Assembly: GCA_036381125.1 (NCBI GenBank)
Contig: DASVDK010000029.1
Coordinates: 1 to 17,114, forward strand
Origin: DASVDK01 sp036381125 [NCBI: Thermodesulfobacteriota bacterium]
GTDB lineage: Bacteria; DASVDK01
Direction of reading: 5' to 3'
Length of the DNA stretch: 17,114 nucleotides
Shown: one piece after another, positions 1 through 7,455 of the stretch
How the letters are laid out: each line of letters starts with the position of its first letter
Position numbering within the stretch: the first letter of the stretch is position 1
Position numbers and translations under genes: made by a program
Notes under the pieces: model-generated
The model's database searches: none
What the model was told of the DNA's origin: nothing
Seen by the model: only the letters and a program-made list of their open reading frames with translations

Positions 1-270
1 GGCCCGGCTTCCGAGCCGACGCTCGCCCGCGGCCCTGCCGGCGCCGATCGACACGCCCGTGCCGTGCCGTGCCGCTCCGGGAGGGGTAGGGGAGCCTGTC
101 GGCTCGTCTCGCGTTGGCGCACACGTTGCTCCGTCCCTGGCGGCGCGCGAGCCCCCGTTCGCGCGGGCGCGCGCCGAAATCGCGAACTCACCGGTCGCTA
201 CGCCGCGAGGAGCGGCGACGACGCCGGCGGCCGGGCCGGACGTCGACACGCCTCACAAGGAGAGGACCTC
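1..270. other. Left-edge non-coding stretch
   Basis: I see no recognisable gene here. Open frames cross it in several phases, but their translations are arginine/proline/alanine-rich GC noise with no family resemblance. A short GTGCC-type tandem run lies around 59-73. The last bases hold the ribosome binding site of the next gene (AAGGAGAGG at 257-265). A promoter for the hydrolase must lie in or left of this stretch, but I cannot point to convincing -35/-10 boxes. Confidence 0.5.
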
Positions 271-1116
271 ATGGGCACGATCACCACCACGGACGGCACG
301 CAGATCTACTACAAGGACTGGGGCAAGGGCCAGCCGGTCGTCTTCAGCCACGGCTGGCCGCTTTCGGCCGACGCCTGGGACGATCAGATGCTCTTTCTCG
401 CCGAGCGGGGCTACCGAACGATCGCGCACGACCGTCGCGGCCACGGCCGCTCGAGCCAGCCGTGGACCGGCAACGACATGGACACCTACGCCGACGACCT
501 CGCGGCCCTGATCGAGGCGCTCGACCTGAAGGACGCGGTGCTGGTCGGGCACTCCACGGGCGGCGGCGAGGTCGCCCGCTACATCGGCCGCCACGGGACG
601 AAGCGGGTGGCCGGGGCGGTCCTCGTCGCCGCCGTGCCGCCGATCATGCTGAGGTCCGCGGCCAACCCCGAGGGCTTGCCGATGGAGGTGTTCGACGACA
701 TGCGGAGCAGAATCACCAGGGACCGCTCGCAGTTCTACAAGGACCTCGCGCCGATGTTCTACGGCGCCAACAGGCCCGGCGCCACGGTCTCGCAGGGGAC
801 GCTCGACCAGTTCTGGCTCTGGAGCATGCAGGCCGGCCTCAAGAACGCCTACGACAGCATCAAGGCGTTCTCCGAGACCGATTTCACCGCGGACCTCAAG
901 GCGTTCGACGTCCCGACCCTGGTCATGCACGGCGAGGACGACCAGATCGTTCCCGTCAAGGACTCGGCGAGGAAATCGGCGAGGCTGATCCAGGGCGCGA
1001 AGGAGGTCTACTATCCCGGCCAGCCGCACGGTCTGACCGCCACCCACAAGGAGCAGGTCAACGCCGACCTGCTCGCGTTCCTCGGGGGACGGGCGAGGGC
1101 ACGCGGCGCCGCCTGA
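271..1116 (+). CDS. Alpha/beta hydrolase, non-haem chloroperoxidase/arylesterase type
   Basis: This 281-aa protein is a single alpha/beta-hydrolase domain of the cofactor-free haloperoxidase/perhydrolase/arylesterase group, whose members are usually about 275 aa. The nucleophile elbow GHSTGG places the catalytic Ser at residue 95. The acid is Asp224 in HGEDDQIVP (220-228) and the base is His253 in PGQPHGL. The oxyanion-hole region SHGWPL is at 26-31, and HDRRGHGRS at 53-61 is typical of the family. The ATG at 271 is chosen because AAGGAGAGG lies 5 nt upstream and family homology starts there; longer frames upstream look non-coding. Such enzymes hydrolyse esters and, with peroxide and carboxylic acid, form peracids. 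The physiological substrate cannot be read from sequence. There is no signal peptide, so it is probably cytoplasmic. It converges on the cyclase gene with 26 bp between them and looks monocistronic. Confidence 0.93.
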   Translation: MGTITTTDGTQIYYKDWGKGQPVVFSHGWPLSADAWDDQMLFLAERGYRTIAHDRRGHGRSSQPWTGNDMDTYADDLAALIEALDLKDAVLVGHSTGGGEVARYIGRHGTKRVAGAVLVAAVPPIMLRSAANPEGLPMEVFDDMRSRITRDRSQFYKDLAPMFYGANRPGATVSQGTLDQFWLWSMQAGLKNAYDSIKAFSETDFTADLKAFDVPTLVMHGEDDQIVPVKDSARKSARLIQGAKEVYYPGQPHGLTATHKEQVNADLLAFLGGRARARGAA

Positions 1117-1131
1117 GGGTCGGAACGGGGC

Positions 1132-1143
1132 GCTCGATCGAGC
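1132..1143. repeat. 12-bp perfect palindrome between convergent genes
   Basis: GCTCGATCGAGC sits in the 26-bp gap between two convergent stop codons and touches the stop of the leftward gene. A hairpin would have only a 4-bp stem and no T-tract follows on either strand. It is therefore at best a weak bidirectional transcription end, and may be chance in GC-rich DNA. Confidence 0.25.
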
Positions 1144-2174
1144 TAGACGATCGCGATCGGCGCCCCCGGCGACCCGGTGGCGCCCTTGAGCTTGAGCGGG
1201 ACGAACATCAGGAGGAACTCCCGCACGTCGTTGGCGATCAGCACCTCGGTGGCGCAGTTCTCGTGGTTGTAGATGCCGTTGCGGGTGATGAACTCCTGGT
1301 GCACCGGGAAGACGAGCTTCGGGTTAGGGTTCGGCACCACCTCGATGCCCCACTGGTCCGCGCCGCACATGACGATCTGCTGCGACACGAACCACTTCGC
1401 CGCGTCCATGCCGATGCCGGGCTCGCCGGCGGTGAAGGCGGCGTTGTCCTTCATCCAGAGTGAGCCCCAGCCGGTGTGGATGTAGACCACGTCGCCCGGC
1501 GTGATCTGGAGCTTCGCCTTCTGCAGGGTCGCCTCGAGGTCCGCGACGCTGATCTCGTACTTCGGCGGCAGCATCTTCATCCCCTTGGCCGCCGCCACGT
1601 CGAGGAGGAGGCCGCGGGTGACGATGGGCCCCACGTTGTGCACGCCGAGCCGCCTGAAGCCGTCGCTGCCGCCCGCGCCGTTCGGGTCCCACATGTCCGA
1701 GAGCGTGATGCCGTTGTAGAACCGGTCGCCGATGCCGATGTGGGCGAGGCCGTCGAACTGCGTGCCGACCTGGCTGATCTGCGTGAAGAGGATGTCGTCG
1801 TTGTACACGAGCTTGTTGTCGCCCAGGGGGCCGGCGGGCGACGGGGAGTGCAGGGCGTACGTGCGGTTGCCGAAGATCGGCATCCCCTTCTCGTAGGTCC
1901 GGCCGAACTCGAGCACCTTGCCCTGCTTCACCAGGCCGACGGCCTCGAGGACTTTGGTCGGCGTGATCCGATTCGCCGCGCCCCGCTCGTCGTCGGGGCC
2001 GAAGGGGCTGCGCAGCGATTCCTGCGCCTCGGCCGCGGCCGCGTCGAGCAGCACGGGCGCCGCCGCGGCCGCCGCGGCGGCAAGGCCGATGCTCGCGAGG
2101 AACTCGCGCCGCGAATGGCCCTCGTGCAGCTCGAACAGCGATCTGGCACCCTCGCCACCCTCGACATCGCGCAT
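1143..2174 (-). CDS. Cyclase-family (kynurenine formamidase-like) protein with Tat signal
   Basis: This 343-aa protein has an N-terminal twin-arginine signal (SRREFL at 21-26, then an Ala-rich hydrophobic stretch to about residue 50), so it is predicted to be exported folded. The mature part resembles the putative cyclase family (PF04199) that includes bacterial kynurenine formamidase, a metal-dependent hydrolase fold. The family metal motif HxGTHxDxPxH appears here as QVGTQFDGLAH (135-145). Asp141 and His145 are kept, but two motif histidines are Gln. Further family-like segments are HTGWGS (233-238) and VHQEFITRNGIYNHEN (291-306). The ATG at 2174 is preceded by GGGGAGGTGA on the coding strand, a strong ribosome binding site. 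The substrate is unknown; amide or lactone hydrolysis in the periplasm is an inference. It is divergent from the tldD-like operon. Confidence 0.9.
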   Translation of the reverse strand: MRDVEGGEGARSLFELHEGHSRREFLASIGLAAAAAAAAPVLLDAAAAEAQESLRSPFGPDDERGAANRITPTKVLEAVGLVKQGKVLEFGRTYEKGMPIFGNRTYALHSPSPAGPLGDNKLVYNDDILFTQISQVGTQFDGLAHIGIGDRFYNGITLSDMWDPNGAGGSDGFRRLGVHNVGPIVTRGLLLDVAAAKGMKMLPPKYEISVADLEATLQKAKLQITPGDVVYIHTGWGSLWMKDNAAFTAGEPGIGMDAAKWFVSQQIVMCGADQWGIEVVPNPNPKLVFPVHQEFITRNGIYNHENCATEVLIANDVREFLLMFVPLKLKGATGSPGAPIAIV

Positions 2175-2288
2175 CGGCGGTCACCTCCCCGGCGGACGTC
2201 GAAAGGCTCTCGCGCCGCCGGCCCTGCTGTCAATCGCTGCGACGAGGTCGCAGGACGAAGCGCCGCCCCCGGAGCGGTCGGGTCTCGC

Positions 2289-2310
2289 GGGCTCGATGTA
2301 AGGGCTCGAT
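2289..2310. repeat. Direct repeat GGGCTCGAT x2 in divergent intergenic region
   Basis: Two copies of GGGCTCGAT start at 2289 and 2302, a 13-bp period, between the divergent cyclase and tldD-like genes. The position would suit an operator for either gene. Nine bases in GC-rich DNA can recur by chance, and I do not recognise a regulator for it. Confidence 0.25.
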
Positions 2311-2419
2311 CCGACAGGGATTTTCGCGCCATTCCCGGGGCCCGGTGCGCTGGCTTCGCCCGCGCGCCTCTGCTACGCTTCCACCTCGCACGTCGACACG
2401 CGAGGAGTCGAAAGCCGCC

Positions 2420-3883
2420 ATGCCGCTCACCGAGCCCGCGCATCCCGTCGTCCCGGACCGCTTCTTCGAGTCGCGCTTCGGCCTCTCGCCCGACCGCGTC
2501 GGGCAGACGCTCGGCGGGACGCTGCGCGCGGCCGTCGACTACGCCGATCTCTTCGTGGAGCACACCATCCGGGAGTCGATCGCGCTCGAGGAGGGGATCG
2601 TCAAGAAGGCCTCGCGCGCCATCGAGCAGGGCGCCGGCGTCCGCGTCCTGGCGGGCGAGAAGACCGGCTACGCCCACACCGACGACCTCTCGACGAAGGC
2701 GCTCCGCGCCGCGGCCGAGGCGGCGAGGGCCATTGCCGAGGGCGGGGGGGCGAAGGGCGCCTCGGTCGCCGTCATGCCGATCAGCCGGCCCCAGCACGAC
2801 CTGTACCCGGCCGTCGAGCCGGCGGCCGACCGGCCGATCGCCGACAAGGTGCAGCTCCTCGAGCGGATCGACCGGCTCGCGCGCGCCATCGATCCGAGGG
2901 TGACGAAGGTCGTCGCCGGCTTTGCCGCGGAGCACAAGGTGGTCCTCGTGGCCGGCTCCGACGGCCGCATGGTGGGCGACGTGCAGCCGCTCGTTCGCCT
3001 GACGGTCCAGGTGATCGTCAAGGACGGCGAGAACCGCCAGGTCGGCACCTACGGCGGCGGCGGCCGGTACCCCTTCGGGTGGTTCCTCGAGGAGGGCCGA
3101 TGGGAGCGCTTCACGCGCGAGGCGGTCCGCATCGCCCTGGTGAACCTCGACGCGGTCGACGCGCCGGCGGGCGAGATGACGGTCGTGCTCGGGCCGGGCT
3201 GGCCCGGCATCCTCCTGCACGAGGCGGTGGGGCACGGCCTCGAGGGGGACTTCAACCGCAAGAAGCTGTCGGCCTTCTCGGGCCGGATCGGCCAGCGCGT
3301 CGCCTCGGACCTCGTCACGGTCGTCGACGACGGCACCATCCCGGGCCGCCGCGGCTCCCTCAACGTCGACGACGAGGGGGTGCCCACCTCGCGCACGGTC
3401 CTCATCGAGAAGGGGGTCCTCAAGGGGTACCTGCAGGACCGGTTGAACGCGCGCCTCATGGGCATGGCGCCGACCGGCAACGGCCGCCGGGAGTCCTATC
3501 GCCACGTCGTCATGCCGCGCATGACCAACACGTTCATGCTCGCCGGGGCCGACGACCCGGCCGACATCCTGCGCGGCGTCCGGCGCGGGCTCTACGCCGT
3601 GAACTTCGGCGGCGGTCAGGTGGACATCACCAACGGCAAGTTCGTCTTCTCGGCGTCCGAGGCGTACCTGGTGGAGGACGGCCGGCCGACGCGGCCCGTG
3701 AAGGGCGCCACCCTCATCGGCAACGGCCCGGACGTGCTCACGCGCGTCTCGGCCGTGGGGCACGACCTCATGCTCGACGAGGGGGTCGGCACCTGCGGCA
3801 AGGACGGCCAGTCGGTGCCGGTCGGGGTTGGGCTGCCGACGATCCGGATCGACGGGCTCACCGTCGGCGGCACGAAGGGTTAG
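2420..3883 (+). CDS. tldD: TldD-like zinc metallopeptidase (catalytic subunit of TldD/TldE)
   Basis: This 487-aa protein matches the usual length of TldD (about 480). The zinc site HEAVGH (267-272, pattern HExxxH) is followed by GLEGDFNRKK and SGRIGQRVASDLVTVVDDG (287-305), the classic TldD core. Cys459 lies in GVGTCGKDGQ, where TldD commonly has a conserved cysteine. TldD pairs with TldE to make a cytoplasmic protease that degrades or matures peptides; the E. coli pair acts on CcdA and microcin B17 precursor. The ATG at 2420 has GAGGAG at 2402-2407; in-frame sequence upstream of it lacks family similarity. The tldE-like gene begins 3 bp after the stop, which supports the pairing. No RiPP precursor is seen nearby, so the substrate is unknown. 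This is the first gene of a six-gene operon. Confidence 0.95.
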   Translation: MPLTEPAHPVVPDRFFESRFGLSPDRVGQTLGGTLRAAVDYADLFVEHTIRESIALEEGIVKKASRAIEQGAGVRVLAGEKTGYAHTDDLSTKALRAAAEAARAIAEGGGAKGASVAVMPISRPQHDLYPAVEPAADRPIADKVQLLERIDRLARAIDPRVTKVVAGFAAEHKVVLVAGSDGRMVGDVQPLVRLTVQVIVKDGENRQVGTYGGGGRYPFGWFLEEGRWERFTREAVRIALVNLDAVDAPAGEMTVVLGPGWPGILLHEAVGHGLEGDFNRKKLSAFSGRIGQRVASDLVTVVDDGTIPGRRGSLNVDDEGVPTSRTVLIEKGVLKGYLQDRLNARLMGMAPTGNGRRESYRHVVMPRMTNTFMLAGADDPADILRGVRRGLYAVNFGGGQVDITNGKFVFSASEAYLVEDGRPTRPVKGATLIGNGPDVLTRVSAVGHDLMLDEGVGTCGKDGQSVPVGVGLPTIRIDGLTVGGTKG

Positions 3884-3886
3884 GGC

Positions 3887-5260
3887 ATGCGCGGCAACGG
3901 CTTCGGCGAGGACCAGGCGCGCGACCTCCTGCACGCCGCCCGCAAGGCGGGCGCCACGGCGGGCGACGTCGTCTACGTGGAGGCCGATCGCTTCGCCGGC
4001 GTCGTCCGCCTGCGCGAGGTGGACCGGGTGAAGCAGGCGCGCGAGCGGACGCTGGGGCTGCGCCTGTTCGTGGGGCGCCGCTCGGCCACCACCTCCACGG
4101 CCGACCTGTCGAAGGAGAGCCTCGCGCGGCTCGTGGCCGACACGGTGGCCATGGCGCGCGCCACGGCGGAGGACCCGGCCGCGGGGCTTCCGGAGGACGA
4201 CGGCGCGCCGGGCGCCGACGAGGGCCTGGGGCTCCGGGACGACCGGATCGAGGCCCTGCCGGTGGGCGACCGGCTCGCCCTCGCGCGCGACGCCGAGGCC
4301 GCCGCCCTGGCGGCCGATCCGCGCGTCGTCAACTCCGAGGGGGCCGGCTTCGACAGCCACGCCTCGACGGTCGTCTACGCCAACACCGCCGGCTTCTCCG
4401 GCTCCTATCGCGCGACGGCGGCCACCCTCTGGGTCTCGCCCATCGCGGCCGATCCGGCGGCGCCCGAGCTCGGCATGCAGCGCGACGGCTGGTACACCTC
4501 GGCGCGGGCGCTCGCCCGCCTCGAGGCGCCGGCCGACGTGGGGCGCACGGCCGCGCTGCGGGCGGTGCGGCGGCTCGGCGCCCGCAAGGTGGCGACCTGC
4601 GAGGTGCCGGTCGTCTTCGACCCCGAGTCGGCGGCAAGCCTCCTGCGCGCCCTCGCGCAGGCGGTGAACGGCCAGTCGATCTACCGCGGCGGATCGTTCC
4701 TCGCGGGCAGGCTCGGCGAGCGAGTCGCGTCGGACCTCGTGACGGTGGTGGACGACGGGCGCCTGGTGGCCGGCCTCGGCAGCCGACCCTTCGACGCCGA
4801 GGGGCTCTCCACGCGCCGCACCGTGGTGCTCGACCGGGGCGTCCTGCGCTCCTACCTCCTCGACGCCTACAGCGCGAGGAAGCTCGGCCTCGAGCCGACC
4901 GGCAACGCCAGCCGGTCGCCGGGCGAGGCGCCCGTACCGGCGCCGACGAACTTCATGCTGGTGCCGCCGGCCGACGCACCGGCGCCCGAGGCGATCATCC
5001 GCCAGACGAGGCGCGGCCTCTACGTCACCGACATGATCGGTTTCGGCGTGAACGTCGTGACGGGCGACTACTCCCGTGGGGCCAGCGGCTTCTGGATCGA
5101 GAACGGGGAGCTGGCCTATCCGGTCGAGGAGATCACCGTCGCGGGCAACCTCGCGCGCATGCTGGCCGACGTCGACGCCGTCGGTCGAGACCTCGACCTG
5201 CGCGCCTCGGTTGCGGCGCCCACCGTCCGGGTGGCCCGGATGACCGTGGCGGGTCGTTAG
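3887..5260 (+). CDS. pmbA: TldE/PmbA-like subunit of TldD/TldE protease
   Basis: This 457-aa protein is homologous to the preceding TldD-like protein but has no HExxxH. The corresponding region reads VPVVFDPESAASLLRALAQ (about 240-258), as expected of the non-catalytic TldE/PmbA subunit (usual length about 450). The block RVASDLVTVVDDG (279-291) is shared word for word with the TldD-like partner (293-305), which shows their common origin. PmbA-typical C-terminal features follow: EPTGNASRSPGEAP, APTNFML, and GFGVNVVTGDYSRGASGFWIEN. In known systems TldE shapes the substrate cleft of the heterodimer and supplies no zinc ligands. It starts 3 bp after the tldD stop, so co-translation is likely. 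The 161-aa unrecognised gene follows after 13 bp. Confidence 0.94.
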   Translation: MRGNGFGEDQARDLLHAARKAGATAGDVVYVEADRFAGVVRLREVDRVKQARERTLGLRLFVGRRSATTSTADLSKESLARLVADTVAMARATAEDPAAGLPEDDGAPGADEGLGLRDDRIEALPVGDRLALARDAEAAALAADPRVVNSEGAGFDSHASTVVYANTAGFSGSYRATAATLWVSPIAADPAAPELGMQRDGWYTSARALARLEAPADVGRTAALRAVRRLGARKVATCEVPVVFDPESAASLLRALAQAVNGQSIYRGGSFLAGRLGERVASDLVTVVDDGRLVAGLGSRPFDAEGLSTRRTVVLDRGVLRSYLLDAYSARKLGLEPTGNASRSPGEAPVPAPTNFMLVPPADAPAPEAIIRQTRRGLYVTDMIGFGVNVVTGDYSRGASGFWIENGELAYPVEEITVAGNLARMLADVDAVGRDLDLRASVAAPTVRVARMTVAGR

Positions 5261-5273
5261 AGGGCCGTTGCCG

Positions 5274-5759
5274 GTGGCGGCGCTGGCGTTGATCGGTCTC
5301 CATCTGACGCCGCCGGTCCGCGGCCTCACGCGGGACGCGGTGGCCGTCGAGGCGCGCACCCTCGCACGGGCGAGCCGCCTCGTCCTCAAGCCGCTGCCGC
5401 GGATGGCGGCGGGCGGGCCCATCGGCCGCGCCGCGCTCGGCTTCGCCGCCATGCCCGACGGCGACGCGCCGGGCGAGGCGCTGCCCCGCCTGCGGCGTCT
5501 CGTGGTCGGCCTCGCCCGGCTCCGCGCGGTCGAGTCGGTCTCCATCCTCGTCCGCCCGGGTGCCGGCGGGACCGGCGGCGATCCGGCGCCGGCCGCCGGG
5601 CTCCCCTCCGTCGAGGTCCCCGCGGGCGCCTTCGAGTCGGCCGGCGAGCAGGGGCTCCTGCCCGATCGCGTGTACGTGGTGTCGGTCGAGGACGACGAGG
5701 AGGAGCGGCCCGCGCCGCGGCGGGCCTCGCGCGCCCTCACGGCCGGCGACCCGGAGTAG
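5274..5759 (+). CDS. Hypothetical 161-aa protein in the tldDE-polX operon
   Basis: I do not recognise a family. The frame is convincingly coding, because third positions are almost all G/C throughout and it fits tightly between tldE (13 bp) and polX (5 bp). I chose GTG at 5274 because AGAGGG lies 9 nt upstream; a TTG at 5268 is the alternative and would add two residues. The N-terminal third is basic and alanine/leucine-rich, the middle (about 85-110) is glycine/proline-rich, and the C-terminal part contains VYVVSVEDDEEER, an acidic stretch followed by an Arg-rich tail. There is no signal peptide and no cysteine cluster or known catalytic motif. Its position suggests a function linked to the protease or the PolX protein, but nothing in the sequence shows which. 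Confidence 0.65.
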   Translation: MAALALIGLHLTPPVRGLTRDAVAVEARTLARASRLVLKPLPRMAAGGPIGRAALGFAAMPDGDAPGEALPRLRRLVVGLARLRAVESVSILVRPGAGGTGGDPAPAAGLPSVEVPAGAFESAGEQGLLPDRVYVVSVEDDEEERPAPRRASRALTAGDPE

Positions 5760-5764
5760 GCGCG

Positions 5765-7438
5765 GTGCGCGTCTCGCGTGAGGAGATCGCCAGGGTCCTC
5801 GACGAGATCGCCGTCCTGCTCGAGATCAAGGGGGAGAACCCGTTCAAGACGCGCGCGTACGCCAACGGCGCGCGAGCCATCGAGGCCTTCCCCGGCGACC
5901 TCGAGGCGATGGTGCGCGAGGGGCGGCTCCAGGAGATCCCCGGCATCGGCAAGGCGCTGGCCGACAAGGTGACCGAGCTCGCGACGACCGGCCGCCTCGG
6001 CTTCTACGATCGGCTGATCGCCGAGGTGCCGCGCGCCCTGGTCGAGCTGGCCGCCGTGCCGGGGCTCGGGCCGAAGAAGGCGCGCGCCGTCTACGAAGGG
6101 CTCGGGATCACGACCCCCGGCGAGCTGGAGTACGCGATCCACGAGAACCGCCTCGTGACCCTTCCCGGCTTCGGGGCGAAGACGCAGGCGCGGATCGCCG
6201 CGGGGCTCGAGCGGATGAAGGCCGGGCGGGGGCGGGTGCTGCTCGACGAGGCCGACCGGCTCGTCGGCGGGCTCGTCGGGCAGGCGCGCGCCGCCGGCCT
6301 CACCGCCGTGGCGGCCGGCGAGTGGCGCCGCCGGCTCGAGGTCGTGGGGGAGGTGCCCGTTCTGGTCGTCGATGCCGACGGGGCCGCCCTCGAGCGACTC
6401 CCCGCGCTGGAGGCGGTCAGGGCGCGCGGGCTCCGCGTGACGGTCGAGCCGGTCGCACCGGGGGCCCTCGGCGCGGCGCTTGCCCTCGCCACCGGCCCCG
6501 ACGGCTTCGTGTTCGGCCTGATCGAGCGGGCGCGCGCGCGGGGGCTCGACCTCACGCCGGCGGGGCTGCTCGAGGGGGGCGAGCCGCTCCCCACGCCGGA
6601 CGAGGCGGCCCTCTTCGCCGCGCTGGACCTCGTCGAGGTGCCGCCCGAGTGGCGCGACGCGCCGGAGGCGCTCGCCGCCGCGGCCTCCGGGCAGGTGCCC
6701 CGCCTGGTCGAGCCGTCCGACATCACCGGCGTCTTCCACGTGCACACCACCTACTCGGACGGCTCGGCGAGCGTCGCCGACATGGTTGCGGCGGCGGCCG
6801 CCAGGGGATACACATACGTCGGGATCTCGGACCACAGCCCGGCCGCCTTCTACGCCAACGGCGTGACGCGCGAGCGCCTCGCCCTGCAGCACGCGGAGAT
6901 CGAGGCGGCCGAGCGCGCGCACCCGGGGATCCGGGTGCTCAAGGGGACCGAGGCCGACATCCTGGCCGACGGCTCGATCGACTACGATGCCGAGACGCTG
7001 GCGCGCTTCGACTTCGTCATCGCGTCGGTCCACTCGCGGTTCCAGATGGACCGGGCGACGATGACCGCCCGCATCGTGAAGGCGCTCGCGCATCCGCGCG
7101 TCACCATCCTCGGCCACCCGACGGGCCGCCTGCTCCTCGCGCGCGACCCCTATGCGGTGGACGTGGACGCCGTCCTCGAGGCGGCGGCGCGGCACGGCGT
7201 CGTCGTCGAGGTGAACGCCAGCCCGCACCGCCTCGACCTCGACTGGCGGTTCCTCGCGCGGGCGAGGGCGCTCGGCGTCGTCGTGAGCGTGAACCCCGAC
7301 GCGCACGCGGTGGCCGAGTACGACTACGTCGGCTACGGTGTGGGGGTGGCCCGCAAGGGCGGCCTCACCGCCGCCGACGTCTTCAACGCGCGACCACGCG
7401 AGGCCGTGCTCGCGCACCTCGCGGCGCGTCGGGTCTAG
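5765..7438 (+). CDS. polX: PolX-family protein: degenerate polymerase palm plus intact PHP nuclease domain
   Basis: This 557-aa protein is near the usual bacterial PolX length of about 570. Helix-hairpin-helix motifs lie at 58-69 (IPGIGKALADKV), 98-114 (VPGLGPKKARAVYEGLG) and 133-144. The nucleotidyltransferase palm follows (about 155-300), then a C-terminal PHP domain (about 320-550). The PHP metal-site motifs are all visible: HVHTTYSDG (325-333), DH (356-357), GTEADILADGSIDY (394-407), SVHSRF (421-426), GHPTGRL (450-456) and DAH (512-514). In contrast, the palm motif normally ending in GDID reads GEVP (195-198), and the third aspartate strand reads GLRVTV. The protein is therefore predicted to lack polymerase activity but keep nuclease or phosphoesterase activity in base-excision-type repair. 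It starts with GTG, with GGAG 8 nt upstream. moeA follows 17 bp later. Confidence 0.92.
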   Translation: MRVSREEIARVLDEIAVLLEIKGENPFKTRAYANGARAIEAFPGDLEAMVREGRLQEIPGIGKALADKVTELATTGRLGFYDRLIAEVPRALVELAAVPGLGPKKARAVYEGLGITTPGELEYAIHENRLVTLPGFGAKTQARIAAGLERMKAGRGRVLLDEADRLVGGLVGQARAAGLTAVAAGEWRRRLEVVGEVPVLVVDADGAALERLPALEAVRARGLRVTVEPVAPGALGAALALATGPDGFVFGLIERARARGLDLTPAGLLEGGEPLPTPDEAALFAALDLVEVPPEWRDAPEALAAAASGQVPRLVEPSDITGVFHVHTTYSDGSASVADMVAAAAARGYTYVGISDHSPAAFYANGVTRERLALQHAEIEAAERAHPGIRVLKGTEADILADGSIDYDAETLARFDFVIASVHSRFQMDRATMTARIVKALAHPRVTILGHPTGRLLLARDPYAVDVDAVLEAAARHGVVVEVNASPHRLDLDWRFLARARALGVVVSVNPDAHAVAEYDYVGYGVGVARKGGLTAADVFNARPREAVLAHLAARRV

Positions 7439-7455
7439 AGTCAGGGGAGGAGGAC

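Noticed and set aside
2228-2233. Perfect TTGACA on the minus strand upstream of the cyclase gene
   Set aside because: No acceptable -10 box lies 16-18 bp downstream (the bases read AGAGCC), so I do not call a promoter.
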